Positions 1 through 13,600 of a stretch of DNA of 64,000 nucleotides are shown here, one piece after another. Position numbers and translations under genes: made by a program. The DNA comes from Nyssa sinensis (lineage: Eukaryota; Streptophyta; Magnoliopsida; Cornales; Nyssaceae). How positions within the stretch are numbered: position 1 is the first letter of the stretch; the number at the start of each line of letters is the position of its first letter. Under the pieces are notes generated by a model, which saw only the letters and a list, made by a program, of their open reading frames with translations, was not told the origin of the DNA and did no database searches. The stretch covers positions 44,708,706-44,772,705 of the forward strand of contig CM018046.1 of the NCBI GenBank assembly GCA_008638375.1. The letters run 5' to 3'.

Positions 1-132
1 AAAACAAATAGACCTTCCTAGCAATTTTAAAAACAACAGCCACCATCACCATTTTAGCAACAAAATTGGGTAAAAGATTGCTATTCCCAAGGAAAAGGTG
101 CAGGGTTCAAGTCCCAGTTGGTAGGGGGTGCT

Positions 133-406
133 TGTTGTCGAGAGTTTGATATACATTGTTGGCTCATTCTCTAATAGCTTAATTGGTTGATTAGCATAGT
201 ATCAGAGCCTTGGTTAGGGGAGGTCTTGGGTTCAAGTCTTTCCAGTTGAATTTGCATTATCTTCTACTTCGCTTTTATTTGTGGTTTCTTTGCCTCTTCA
301 TGTGCGAGTCTGGGGTCACATGTGAGAGGGAGTGTTGAGAGCTTGATATACATTGTTGGCCCATTCTCTAATAGCTTAAGCTTTTGGATCAAATGGTTGT
401 CTAACA
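133..406 (+). mobile_element. TRIM (miniature LTR retrotransposon), copy 1
   Basis: Two short direct terminal repeats, about 133-196 and 333-406, share the GATATACATTGTTGGCYCAT core. The left repeat is followed by TAGTATCAGAGCC (197-209), one mismatch from the tRNA-Met primer-binding site TGGTATCAGAGCC. The right repeat is preceded by the purine tract GTGAGAGGGAG and begins TGTTG and ends AACA. The internal region is about 136 bp and non-coding. The left repeat lacks about 13 bp present in the right one. No clear target duplication is visible. Confidence 0.75.
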
Positions 407-3193
407 CTTGTATTGTACTTATCAAAATAAAAAGAAGAGGGGGAAGGGGGGCAAGTCGTGTTCCATCAAGTACTTCCCTCACAAACGAGGTAATGTTACA
501 TGCAAGAGTAGCTATGAAGCCAGAGAGAACTCTTGAAGTCAATTTCATCCTCCAAAAAACCAAAAAGATCAATCTGTTTGGCTTCCTACACCAAACTGGT
601 GCCAGAAAAATAAAATAGAAACAAAATCACAGTGAATGGAAGATTCAGCTCCCGAAACAAAGATTTGCACTTTCTTGTGGCTACCCAAAATCATTTGCCA
701 CAACTCAAAATAAATAAATTTAGACTTCAACACTTTCAAGAAGACAAGTCACATTATTACTGAAGCATTTCGCTATGGCTGATAAAAAAATGTGAATGCA
801 ATAAATGGAAGAAGAAGCCATAATGCATACAAAGAAAATGAAAGCCAACAAAAAAAAGTAGGAAGTTTGGCATTGATTGTCCGCTTATAAGATTCTTTGC
901 TTTCTGAAAAAAAAAAATTACAATTAACATAAATCAACAGACCAGCATATGATTTATATGAGAAGAAGCCTTTTGAATCATGTTCTATTTATTGCTCTTT
1001 CACTTCTGTGATAAGACTTCTATAAGTTAGTATATCTTCTAAAAGTAAAATTTAATGATAAAAGCAGCAGAAGATCAGAAAGTTTTTTGTTCCTCTCTCT
1101 GTCTTGTGAGAGGAGATTCTTTTATGTTCACTTGCAGGCATTCAAAGACTTATCCTCAAAAATCCAAAACAGAATATCTGCAAGCATTTCTAGCCAAAGC
1201 ATCAGTCAGCTCAAATAGTCAACCTCAAGCATGCCATGATTAAATGCCACACTGATTAACATTTTGATGTAAGATTCACTTCGGTTTGCCATAACACAAA
1301 ATAATGATGAGATAAAGGCTAACCAGTGAGGGAACCAGCTATCTCAGTGCACTATCATAGAGTTATCACCACTTTACAGTGACTTGATGGAGTTATTAAT
1401 TGATGCACTTTCGCAACAGAGTAGCCTTAATCAATTCAGCAGAAGATCCACATCACCTTCAAAAGTATGATATGTAGGATGCCTCTCCCAATTGAAAATT
1501 GAAGGTTCAGAGCGACAGAGCGTTGGGGACACAATAACGATGTCCACCCATGCCCTAAACTTGTTTGAATGCTTATAAAAGAACCCACCTTCACTGAAAC
1601 TAGTATTTTATATAGGTTTTGTGCATTTTTTGTCACAAAATGTATTATATAGTTACTATTTACATTATGTTTTCTATCCACGAATACTTCCTAGCTGTAG
1701 TGCTCAGGAACCACAAAAATTGGTTATTACATGAGAGCTTCTTTTGCAACTCTTCATGCTTAGTGTTTAAAGTTCCACGCAAACTCTCATCCTTGATGAC
1801 AAATGCCAGTCACCCAAAAGATGCTTCTGAACAACTAATATATTGACCAGAAATAATGGTAAATATACACAAGTATGCATAAAAAGGGACCATTGCCTGG
1901 TGTAAGTGTAGAAGGATATACACCTGTGATTACACATACACACAAACACAACATGCACAATGTATGCATATAGGTTTCCAAATATAATAAGATAAATAAG
2001 AAAGCTGTTTAATTTTTCAGTAGCAACTACATGGCTGTGCCATTCTCATACATGGGATTCAAATGCATTAACTAAATTGCATGAAAATTATAAAAGATAA
2101 ATAAGAAAACTGTTTACTTTTTTGGTTGCAACTACATGGCTATGCCATTCTCCTACATGGGATTCAAGTGCATTAGCTAAACTGAATGAAAATTATAAAT
2201 TTCAACAGATATAAGACATCAATTGGAATGAATGTCACCCAACTAAAGGAAAAAAATAATGTCCAATGAACTTGTCTCACTTCAATTTTCTCTTTGATAT
2301 CAAAGATAAGTGAAAAGGATTTCTTTGCCAATGATTTATCCAAGGAGTCATTCTATTCCACCATTATGTTGTCTAGTTGCGAGAATGGAAGGGAGGAGTG
2401 AGAATCGCATTCTATTTTGCCTGATTCCATGTTTTAGGACACTATTTTTGGTGGGACTCCCATTCTTCCAGTAATAAGATCATCCCCAAAAAGAGTGGGA
2501 ATCTTATTCCCCGAGACAACTTCCGTCAAAATCTCCATGGAAATCAAAGCATAAAACAAGAGAATCCTAATGCCATGTTTTTCAAGCTTTTTTATCAAGA
2601 AAAACTAAGGTTATAAAATATTAATTATATAAAAACCATAAAATGACAATAAATATTATTAAACAAATGAAGTTATAACGTTAATAATACAACACCATAA
2701 TTGTATCTTGCTATAGTCATAGAAAAATAATACAATTATAATCATTAGAATAAAATTTATGATTAAAATTTTTATATAAAAATCATATCTAAAAAAGGGA
2801 ATAATAGAGAGCTAATTAATAGGTCAAAGTCAGATCAAATTTGGCCTGATCGCAAACCTTATCCGGTAAAACATAATAAAATCTTAGTTTGAATCCAAAT
2901 CAAACAAATCTTAGTAATCATATAAGAGGTTTAGAAACATATAAAATAAAAAACATAAAAGATTCCATGGAGTAGAGGTTGCAGGACAATCAATGTTCCA
3001 TCATGTTCATCAACTCTTTAATCTATAATTGCTCACCCAAATATTCCATGCCAACCTCTATGCCATCCATTTAATGAGTTAAACAATAAAACTGCAAGAC
3101 ATTTAAGGGGAAAAATAGCAACTTGAGCCAAGAACTTTTTCCAAACAACCTTTAAAATAACACATACAGAGAAATTACTAAGATTTGACTTAC
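407..3193. other. Non-coding stretch (OTU intron 6), nothing recognised except a local duplication
   Basis: AT-rich, with many stops in all frames. I searched the minus strand for the missing OTU exons (FWSEVHYNSLY-like codons) and saw none. A ~107-bp tandem duplication lies at about 1990-2203. Confidence 0.6.
1990..2203. repeat. Tandem duplication, ~107 bp, two copies
   Basis: Both units contain AGATAAATAAGAAA, CAACTACATGGCT, CTACATGGGATTCAA and TGAAAATTATAAA in order, with roughly 90% identity by eye. No coding content. Confidence 0.7.
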
Positions 3194-3242
3194 TCGGTCT
3201 GCAGCTGCTTGTAGAGTAACGTGATCCCCCCATTCCCCTGAT
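3194..3242 (-). CDS. OTU gene exon 6 (last one in the window)
   Basis: Acceptor CACTAG (AG at 3244-3243), donor GTAAGT from 3193. The 49 bases encode (K)SGEWGDHVTLQAAADR, one of the most conserved OTU segments in plants, and end in phase 0. No following exon was found in 1-3193, so the next intron is at least 3.2 kb long. Confidence 0.85.
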
Positions 3243-4596
3243 CTAGTGCCACAAAATTTTGCACAAATATAGGATTAGAAATTAGTCATATCAAGTCACA
3301 AAACTGTTCTAAATTTGCAGGAAGAAAATCAACAGGTATCACCCAAATGTCTGACTTTTTCATCTTCTTCATGTAGCTTTTGTACTTCATAGGGACATAG
3401 CCTTCATAAAACTTTCTGTAATGCTTTAGCTGAAAAAAAAAGTCACATACTATGAGAAGAATATATCACAATAAGAAGAAAACATCAATTGAATGAGAAA
3501 TACACAATGGAAGATAACACCACATGTTGCTATTTGTGATGTGTTTGTAACCTCAAGATTCTTCAAGACAAGTCTATTACCATATACCTCATTTATAAAT
3601 ATGATATGAACACAAGTACACACACATATACATATACATCGCTAATCTAAATTGAAATTTAAATGAAGAAGAAGGAGAGAGAGAGAGAGAGAGAGAACCT
3701 TAAATAAAAATTATTATTTATCTAAAATTTTGTATTTATATGACTCAATTTTAGGAACATATCACAAAAAGAAGAAAATTTCCCTTCAATGAGAAATACA
3801 CAACCAAAAATAACACCATGGGTTGCTACATGTGTTGATGTTTGTAATCTCACGATTTGTCAACAAGAGTTTATTAACACATACCTTACATATCTATGAT
3901 AGACTCAAAATAATGGGATATTCCCTGACATATATAGGGGGGACATATTGGTCTTGAGGCATACATCCACGAACAGTATCTATATGACTCAATTTTAAAT
4001 TTAAGAACACATCACAAAGAGAAGAAAATTTCCTTTTAATGAGAAATACACAACCAAAAATAACACCATGGGTTGCTATTGTTAAATCACCAATTCATCT
4101 AAAAGCTTAAGTTTTATTATTATATTTTCTAACACGCCCCTTCACGTGTGGTTAGTCTGAGCCTACACGTGTCAATTCATATTTTTAAGGTGACGGTAAG
4201 GTTTGAACTCATGACCTTTTGCCTACTTTGATACCATATTAAATCACCAACTCATCTAAAAGCTTAAGTTTTTAGAGAGGATGTAACTTTATTATTATAT
4301 TTTCTAACAGCTACATGGGTCAATGTTTGTAATCTCAAGATTTGTTAACAAGAGTTTATGAACATATATGTAACACCCCAAACCTAACTATTCTAAAATT
4401 TACATTAATTGAAGAAGCCAAAAAATTAGGTGACATGATCCTACATTGGTACATAAGCACACAATTTTTGATACTTGATACGAATAAATCACATAAAATA
4501 ACTATGAATAAGACAAGTATATAAGAGCATGAAACGGTATGTATAATGCATGATATATGCATGATGTACGGTAGATGAACATGATGTATGGTGCAC

Positions 4597-4635
<39 letters not shown>

Positions 4636-7600
4636 AAACTATACATAATGCACAAAATCCCCCACCAAACTCCACTAACTTGGAGGAAGCTTCATGTTTG
4701 ATTTTCAGATTTGACACCATGCAAAGTGTCTCACCCACATGGATTTTTTTATAAGAGAAGCCTTGCATTACACTTGTCAATGGAAATATATCACCAACCA
4801 CACTATATATAAGCCCTTATCTCTTTCAATTTGACATTTCTAGAAAACCCTACTAGAGAGAGAGAGTTCACATCTCCATTTCGTGCTTATTTTTTTTGAT
4901 AAGTAAAATTTGTATATATGATGGTGCCCAAGAAGGGCATCAAGGGCAAAAACCCCGAAACCTTACATCTGCTTTAGAGAATCCAAAAAATCTACATAAT
5001 AAGAGACATTTACAGGAAAAGCCTCTTTGGCCTAAAAAAATAGTAAGCGCAAAAAAGTATCTTTAAAAATAGGAATAGCGAGCTCAAAATCTTCAAAAAC
5101 ACGGTTGTTCCTTTCAGTCCATAGGCTCCACATGAGGCAAATTGGGGCAATTCTCTAAACTTTCTTAATCTCCTTTGGAAGTTTGCATCCATCCCAAACC
5201 AACAAGAGATCTTTTACTGTGCCTGACATTACCCATGAGAAGCCAAAAAGAGCAAAAATAATATTCCAACAGCTCCATGAGACATGGCAGTGAATGAGCA
5301 AGTGATCCACCCTTTCCTCCTCATTCTTACAAAGGTAGCATCTGCTAGCCAAGAGGAAACCTTTTTTCTTCAAGTTGTCCGCCGTAGGAATTGCCTTCCA
5401 AGAAGCTTCCCAAGCAAAGAAAGAAGCTTTAGAAGGGACTTTTGAATACCAAATGAGCTTCCAAGGAAAGGAGGAGCTGTCTGTATCACACATGCTTTTA
5501 TAGAAGGATTGAACAGAGGACTTCTTATCCGCCCGCCAATCTCTCTTATCCTCCCTATCTTCACTAGCCGGGAAATCGTTTAGATAACAGAGGAATGAGC
5601 CCACCTCTTCAAGCTCCTAATTAAAAAAATCTCTCCTAAATCTGGGAGTCCAGATAAGCTTGTTCCCAACTTTCTCCAAGCACTCACTAGCCCAAGCCTT
5701 TTTATTGCTAGCTAGACTGTATAATCTAGGGAATTTCGCCCTCATCGACTCATCCCCAGACCAGGCATCACCCAGAATTTCACCCTGTCGCCATTTCCGA
5801 GAACAAAGCGGCATCTTACCATGAAGATCGACCATCCATCTCTAATGTAACCCCAGGGGCTACATCCCCTTGGCCCCTCCACTTTGCCTGAGCACCATCC
5901 TCCAGAATCGCACCCATACTTAGCAACAACGAACTCCCGCCAAAGCTCCCCATTTCTTTCCCCAAACCTCCATAACCATTTCCCTAAGAGGGCTGAATTG
6001 AAGAGACCTAAGTCTTTTACCCCTAAGCCCCCTTGTGTCACCGGCTTCTTAATCTTGTCCCAAGCAACTAGGTGAAACTTTTTGCTCTCCCCTTCATGAC
6101 CCCATAAGAAGTCCCTCTGAATCTTCTCGAGCCTCCTGCTCACTGTCTTTGGGATAGGGAAAAGGGACATGAAATAGGTTGGGAGATTGGCTAGAGTGCT
6201 TTTGACAAGAGTGGGTCTGCCTCTCTTAGACAGGAGTTGAGCTTTCCATCCTGACAGTTTGTTGAGAAATCTGCCAACCACAGGGTCCCATACCCCAACG
6301 GAATGTGGAGGAGCACCCAGCGGGAGGCCCAAGTAAGTCGAGGGAAAGCTACCCACTCTGCATCCCAAAGTGCTAGCTAAAAGATCCAAATCAGGAATCG
6401 ACCCAACCGAAGTAATGCTGCTTTTTGCAAGGTTAATTCGCAAACCTGACACAGCTTCAAAGCAAATAAGAATGCACCGGACAAACCGAAGCTGGCGGAC
6501 TGAAGGGTCACAGAAAATGATGGTATCGTCAGCAAACAAAAGATGAGAGATATCAACTCCACCGCCGCTGCTGTCTCTCAACTGAAAACCTTTGACAAGA
6601 CCAACCTCCTCCGCACGAAACAAAAAGCGACTCAAGGCCTCCATAGCAATCACGAAGAGGAAGGGGGAAAGAGGATCTCCCTGCCTCAACCCTCTAGAAG
6701 AATGGAAAAAACTCGCAGGGGATCCATTGACGAGAATCGAAAAGGAAACTGAGGAAATACATGAATGAATCCACTTCCTCCATTTGGCCCCAAAGCCCAT
6801 CTTTTCCAGCATACCCATCAAAAAACTCCAGCTAACATGATCAAAAGCCTTCTCAATATCCAACTTGCAAACGAGACCCTTCCTTTTCTGCTGTCTCATA
6901 GAATCAATGCATTCGTTAGCAGTGAGAGCCGCATCCATAATTTGCCAGCCCTCCACAAAAGCATGCTGACTGGAAGAGATGATACTACCCATAATCTTTT
7001 TCATCTTTAAGGAGAGGACCTTAGCAATCAGCTTGTATACGCTGCTCACAAGACTTATAGGACGAAAATCCTTGATGCTAGTAGTTCCTTCCTTCTTAGG
7101 AATGAGTGCAATGAAAGAGGCGTTGAGGCTACGCTCAAAATCCCCTTCCCTGTGAAAATCCTCAAAGACTGCCATGATATCTGTTTTCAGAATGCCCCAA
7201 CATTTCTTAAAGAAAGCCATAGTGAAACCGTTAAGGCCTGGGGCTTTATCCCCATTGCATGCCTCTAAAGCTCTCTCCACTTCATCTTCCGAAAAGGGGA
7301 TCTCCAAATTAGAGGAATCATCCCCGTTTAGTCTTTCCAAGCACAAATCATCCACCCCAAGTCTCCAACTATGCGGCTCCGAATAAAGGCTAGAGAAGAA
7401 ATCAACAATACCTTTTCTAATAGAATCTTTCTCGGTGAGAACTTGGTTATCAATAGCAATGGACGAGATGCTATTCTTTTTGTGGTGAGAAGAAGCCATT
7501 CTGTGGAAGAATTTAGTGTTGCGGTCTCCCTCTCTAAGCCAAATAGCCCTGGACTTCTGCCTCCAAAAGATCTCCTCCATCTTGAGAATCTTCCCAATCT

Positions 7601-10600
7601 GGCCCTTCAAACCTTCTCTCTCAACCCTTTCTTCAGCAGAAAGAGAGCCCAATTGATCTTCCCTATCCAGATCTAGAAGTTTGTTCAGCAAAAACTGCTT
7701 CCTAACATGAACAGAACCAAAAACCTCATGGTTCTACTTTTTCAAATCAACTTTAAGGAGCTTCATTTTTCTGGCGAGGCAATAGCTTGGAGACCCAGAC
7801 ACTATATAAGAATCCCACCAATTTTTCACCAACTCCATAAAGTCCTTCAGATTCAAGCCACTTGTTCTCAAATCTAAAAGGGCTTTTTCCTGCGCTAAAC
7901 CCCCCGCAGTGCAACATGATGGGGTGATGATCAGAACAAGGCCACAGGAGACACTTTTGGGAGATGCCTGGAAAGACATCCTCCCAATTGTAAGAAGCCA
8001 AGAATCTATCCAATCTAGACATAACCGACTAATGACCTCCTCTGGACCAAGTGAACCGTCCTCCTCCAAATTGAAGTCCACCAGGCTTTGAGAATTATGA
8101 ACTCATTGAAACTCCTCATAGCCGAGGTCAGCCTTCCACCCCCAATCTTTCATCCGGGTGCCGAACAACAGTTGAAATCCCCCCTATACACCAAGGGACT
8201 TGCCAGGAGGAAAGCGACTACCGCAACTCATCCCAAAATAAATCCCTTACACCATTATCCACTGGCCCGTAGATGCCACAAAAACCCCACACTAGAGAGT
8301 TGGATAGCAAGTTAAACTTGCAAGAGATGGAGGACACTCCCACTCTATGTTCAATACAGCTGATAAACCGTGAATCCCATGCTACTAAAATGCCTCCTGC
8401 CGTACCTTGGGCATCGAGAGCAGCCCACTTAACCCAACGGGACCCCCAAATGGAACGAACAAAGGATCTCGAAATACCCCCCTTTTTAGTTTCCTGAAGG
8501 CATATAACTATCGGCCTCCATTCCTGTAATAATCCTTTGATAACTGCTCGTTTGTCCGGGTCATTTAGACCCCTCACATTCCAGGATAAAATTTTTAAAT
8601 TCATAGAAACTAGGACTGTTTCAGTGCCCTTAGAAAAAATCTCCATCTCCTTATTGCCCCCATAATTAATCGAGCATGACAGCTCTTTCATTACTCTTCT
8701 TAGGCGTTTTGCTGACTTAACTTCCTTGTCATTTTCGGTAGCAATTCTAGGACTGGTTCTAAACAAGGGACTTACACAGCACAATTTCTCTGAATAATGC
8801 CATCATGCGATCCTCAAAGCCTGCACACGGAACCCCTAGAATTTTACTCACCTTACCCATTTTTCGAAGCACCCAGTCATCCGTTCTGGTCTGATGTTGA
8901 CATAGGAACTCGGTTGAGGACGCTTCCACTTGAGACAGGGTGGAATCATTGGAAAAATCTGCCGGCAGTACAACTGCTAACGGGTGGTAATCTGCTTGGG
9001 TTCTTCGATAGAACCTGGTTTCGCAGAGCCACATCGCCCACTTGATCCACTGACAGAGGGCTCACGACCTGGACTAAATTCAATTCAGATTCTGCTGCAG
9101 AGGAGCACTCGGCTACCCATTTACTATGGCTGTTATCAGTGCAGTAGCTATGTTCCATGTATTGTAGGAACTCTCGTTCATCCAGAGTGCTACAATGGTC
9201 TGAAATGTGCCCCGCTGTGCTAGCGTCCCCTTGTGCCTCTGCCTGTTTGTCTTTTCTTTCCTTACTCTTCTTCTTCCATGATGCAGAATCCCTGTAGCTC
9301 TCAGCTAAAGGTGCAGCGACGATCTCCTTCCCCAAAGCTACAGCTCTGAAATCTTCTTCAAATATTGCATCAACGCTCTGCTCCTGTGAATCATCTGAAA
9401 CATGCCCCTCTGTTGTTGCTAGAACATTACCACGGACGTCCTTCACTTTAAGAGAGCCCCCCTTCATAGTGACACGCCCCGAGCTGGGCTGAGGCGCAAA
9501 GGTTATCAGCATGGGCCGGCCCTAAAACTCCTGGAAGACCACCTTCCCGTTGGGCCAAGAATGGACGCAACCCAGGCCTAAGACGAAGGCCCAAAGATGA
9601 TTCATTACCACTAATAGTCTGCTTTTTAAAAAAAACCCCCTTCATAACGACGCGCCCCGAGCTGGGCTGAGGCGCATGGATATGAGCATGGGCCGGCCCT
9701 AAACCTTCTGGCAGACCACCTGCCCGATGGGCAAAGAATGGATGCCTCTTATCCAGACCCTTGAGAAAAGTCTCAAGCCTAAGACGATGGCCCAAACTTC
9801 TACTTTCATTTCCTTTGATTTGATAATGGGCCGGCCCAACCTTGTAAGTAATTGGATGGTTTAAACCCTTATAGCCCTTATATCCCCATGTGCGTTCTGG
9901 AACCTTCCTTTCATCACGAGACCCTCTCACAAACCCTTCAGATCTGAAATTTGAATTTCCCATACGAGCAGAAGATCGAGCCTATCGTTGCTCACCACGT
10001 GTCCCCTTACTGACAGAGTGGGGACTAGGGGTTTGACGCGCCCCTGGCGCATGCGCGGCCGAAGCTTCCCTTCCTTCTCCTCCTGATAGCCGCTGCAGCT
10101 TTCGTCTATCTCAAATGAACCTCAGTGCATGTCGGTCCAGCTTCTGACCACACCGGGATCGCAAAAGCCAAAGATCCACATGTGATGCTGAGGGAGGCTG
10201 GAACATTCTCCGGTCGACCTTTTACTAGAAGTCTTGCCCATCTCAAGTGACGTCGCTCGGCTGTGGCTTTGTCCGTCTTCACGAGATGGCCGCAAGGATT
10301 CCCCATAGCTTGGAAGACTTCCATGCTCCAAAGGAAAGCTGGTAATCCCATAAGCCTTATCCAGATTAGGCCGTCATCTTTTAACCCCGAACAGCAACCC
10401 CCGGGGGACCAAGGTTGCAAGGTCATTGGTAGCCCTTCGAAGGACCAGTTTCTGCGACTAAGGATTCTAGTCGCCTCTTCAACTGACGGCAGCTCAAATA
10501 GAAACCATGCGCCATTCATGTCAAGAACCTTCAACCCAGCTTGGACCCCCCATTTCTTCAAAGCCCATTTCTGAATCTTCAATTTGTCTGGGACTGGTGT

Positions 10601-13600
10601 GTTCATATCGTCGATTCTGCTGATTAGGCAACGCCGTAGATATTTAAACCAACTCTCGTAAGAGCCCATTTGGACCACTATTTCTTCACGATCATTTGCC
10701 GGCTGCGACTCCACCATCACAGAATCCAAAGGGCCAATCACCAATTTTACAGGCTTCCAAGTATGACCCCTTAGGGGTCATGGCCGTTCTCGGAATTGAC
10801 AACCCTATCAATCTGAAGGCTTGTGCATAGAGTGACCAGCCACCTTGCTCAACGTCTTCCGGTAGGAAAAGGAATCGTATCCCCCGATGTGATCGACCTT
10901 CTAGGCGCATAAAACTCCCCCATCGATTGGATCCTTTCCATAAGAAAAGATTTCGATTTCTTCCGTGCACTCCAAGTGGGAACACCACTCTGCGTTTGCT
11001 TGTCGAGGGAGATTCCAGGGTGTTGCGGACCCATTCCAATTCCCATCTCAAAACCCATAAGCTTCTAACCACACCGGATCCCCTTTCGACAATTTGAAAA
11101 AGTTCGCCCGGCGATTCCCCCTCACGAACAACGTCTAAGGATTTTCCTTCGATCTGGGCTAACATCTATTACTGTCTGTTCATCTCGTGCTTATATATAG
11201 AGAGAAGGAAAGAACAACCTCAAAGGAGTAGCAAGCCAAGGTTAGAATCCATTCTTTTTGCTCTATTCCGTTCTTTAAGTGTTTTATGATGATATAATGT
11301 AGAAAATGGGTAGAGAACCCTAAGCAACACACAGGCATGATGAACCTACCATGGCTGAATTACCAAGGTGATGGTCATTTCCAAAATGAATGAGAATGTC
11401 CAAAAGGACATCGAGACCCTGTAGAGCTTTGAAAAATATAAACAATGGAAGTTGAATAATGGATTTTGGTCAAGAAATGAGCATGTATGATCGAGTTGCA
11501 GGTCCAAGATTAAATTGGGCCACTATTACAATGAACACAAAACCTAACTTTGTGAACGAAGGATGAAAGCATATTGAAAATCATGAATAATCGCACAAGA
11601 ACTATACATTTTGGTTGAGGAATGGTGGTGTATGATGGATTTACAGGTTCTCACTGAAAAACGGGTTTTGGTTTTTCCGACGAGATCAATGAGTTTCAAT
11701 GGACCAAAAGTGGTTCAATAACCTTTAAATGATGTTTGGGACGAATTTGGATGAAAGGCCGATTGAGATAAGCTCAGAAAATGAAGTTTGAAATCTAGAA
11801 CTTTTCTGGCAGCGGAGCTGAAGATGGTGACCAGAGAAGATGACAATGAGTCAACTCGACCAAATTGACTGAGTCAGGCCGAGTCAACTCGGCCTGTCCA
11901 GGGATAGACACTAAACTGTGTTGTTTTGGATTTTAATTTAAAAACCCCTTTAAGGCTGTTTGGCAACACGTGTAATAAATTAGGAAAATGGGAATACGGA
12001 TATCCTGAGTAAATCGTGGATAAAGATGTTTGGTTACATAATTATGAAATTGAATTAAGGGAAACTACAATTTGGTCAATTTTATCGACAAAAATTATAT
12101 TTTAATAATTTCCTTAAAAATAAATTATATATAGGCCTAACAATTGTTAGAAAATGTTATTTAGCATTTTTCGATGTTCTGGATCTAATGATGAGGTCCG
12201 TTTGGCAAATTAGACTCCGAAAAATGTGAAACAAGAATTGTGATTATTCTAAATACGTCCTAAGTACATAGTTAAGCTATTAGATGAACTTAGAAAATTC
12301 TAAGGGGACCTACCCCAAGGTTTTGAGGCCCCCTGGACCCAAAAATGAGGTCTGTTTAAGCTAAGAACATCACTAAAATAAAGTTTTAAGCAAAGTGATG
12401 CTTAAATCAAGTATTGAATAAGGATCTGATTTGTGCTATAGGAACATTTGATTAAAAAAATGACATAAACATAAGATTCTAGACTTCAAGTGAGTGTTTC
12501 ATGTCATGTTAAGGTGGTTTTTGATATAAATATATGTATTGAACTCAGTTACAATTTTTGCTATAAGATATATGTACTCAAATGGGATTTGGAAGTAATG
12601 CATTGATATAATATTGTTATCTTTAATTTTGAGAAATGTGAATTGTGAAATTCATCTATGATATGAAATGCTTTGAATTATTGGATATTAAATTTTTTTA
12701 TTCAACTTATTATTTGGAACCTTGTGATTTACCCGGATATTATGTTATTTTAAGGAATTATATGATTTCCTACTCATCCAGTAACTAGTTTGGACTCATT
12801 ACTAAACTTAGAAGTATTGATTTGACTACTGGATTTGTGATTGATCATTTTTTACTTTGGATCTGATATATCTTGATTTGTTAAAAAGTATAGATATTTC
12901 AGTGCAAAACTATATAAATAGTTTTCAAACCCTTGGCATGTTGTGGAATTCTTACTGGGTTATCGAGTTCATTACAGATTGTTAACATGTTTTCAGGTAG
13001 AGGTTAGATAGGCTTGATATCAGGCAACACAAGTTAAATACAGCAAGGAGGAGTTCAAGTTTTGTTTTTGCAAGTGCAGAATATGGACTTGGACAGACTT
13101 TGTATTCGGTGTGAATCATTGTGATTTGACTATGAAGACATGTAAATATAAAGAGATGTTATGAAATGTAATTACAAGCTTAGTTGTTATGAAATGACAT
13201 GTGCTCGGACTTTGAGAGCTTTATGAAAATATTATGGGTCGTAGCCCAAGATTTTGCATAGGATAGGGTCCGGGATGTGACAATAAACCTTATATATATG
13301 ATATACTCAAAATAATAGGATATAAACTCAAAAAAATGGGATATATCCTTACTTATATAGGGGAGATATGTTGGTCCTAAGGCATACTTCCACAAACAGT
13401 ATCTATACGACTCAATTTTAGGAATGTATCACAAAGAGAAGAAAATTTCCCTTTAATGAGAAATAAATGACCAAAAATAACACCATGGGTTTACTACATG
13501 TGTTGATGTTTGTAACCTTAAGATTTTTCAAAAAGAGTTTATGTAGACTCAAAATAATGGGGTATATTTTCACATCTATTGGGGAGACATGTTAGCCCTG

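Larger units (their letters stand above)
4891..11184 (-). mobile_element. Full-length L1-type LINE, decayed
   Basis: A minus-strand non-LTR retrotransposon: ORF1 at the right, then endonuclease, reverse transcriptase and a C-terminal zinc-binding domain. Its 3' end on the minus strand is TACTTATCAAAAAAA, the short A-tail usual for plant L1s. The target duplication TCGTGCTTAT is perfect at 4881-4890 and 11185-11194. About 6.3 kb is the normal full length. The coding frames change at least three times, so it is probably not autonomous. It sits inside the solo LTR. Confidence 0.9.
4369..13282 (+). mobile_element. Solo LTR of a long-LTR retrotransposon (LTR-1), interrupted by a LINE
   Basis: Begins TGTAACACCCCAAACC and ends GGGTCCGGGATGTGACA. 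The flanks are ATATA (4364-4368) and ATAAA (13283-13287), a 5-bp duplication with one mismatch. Removing the LINE leaves about 2.6 kb with no protein-coding domain, primer-binding site or polypurine tract, so I read a solo LTR, probably Ty3/gypsy-like. The outer flanks rejoin to a unit of the local tandem repeat, confirming the ends. It shares landmarks (GTGAGTGTTTCATG, TTTTCAGGT, GTGACA end) with the LTRs at 20.2-22.9 and 36.8-41.0 kb. Confidence 0.75.

Noticed and set aside
197..209. tRNA gene fragments at TATCAGAGCC motifs (also 25523, 27639, 63915)
   Set aside because: These are primer-binding sites next to LTR ends; no cloverleaf or B box accompanies them.
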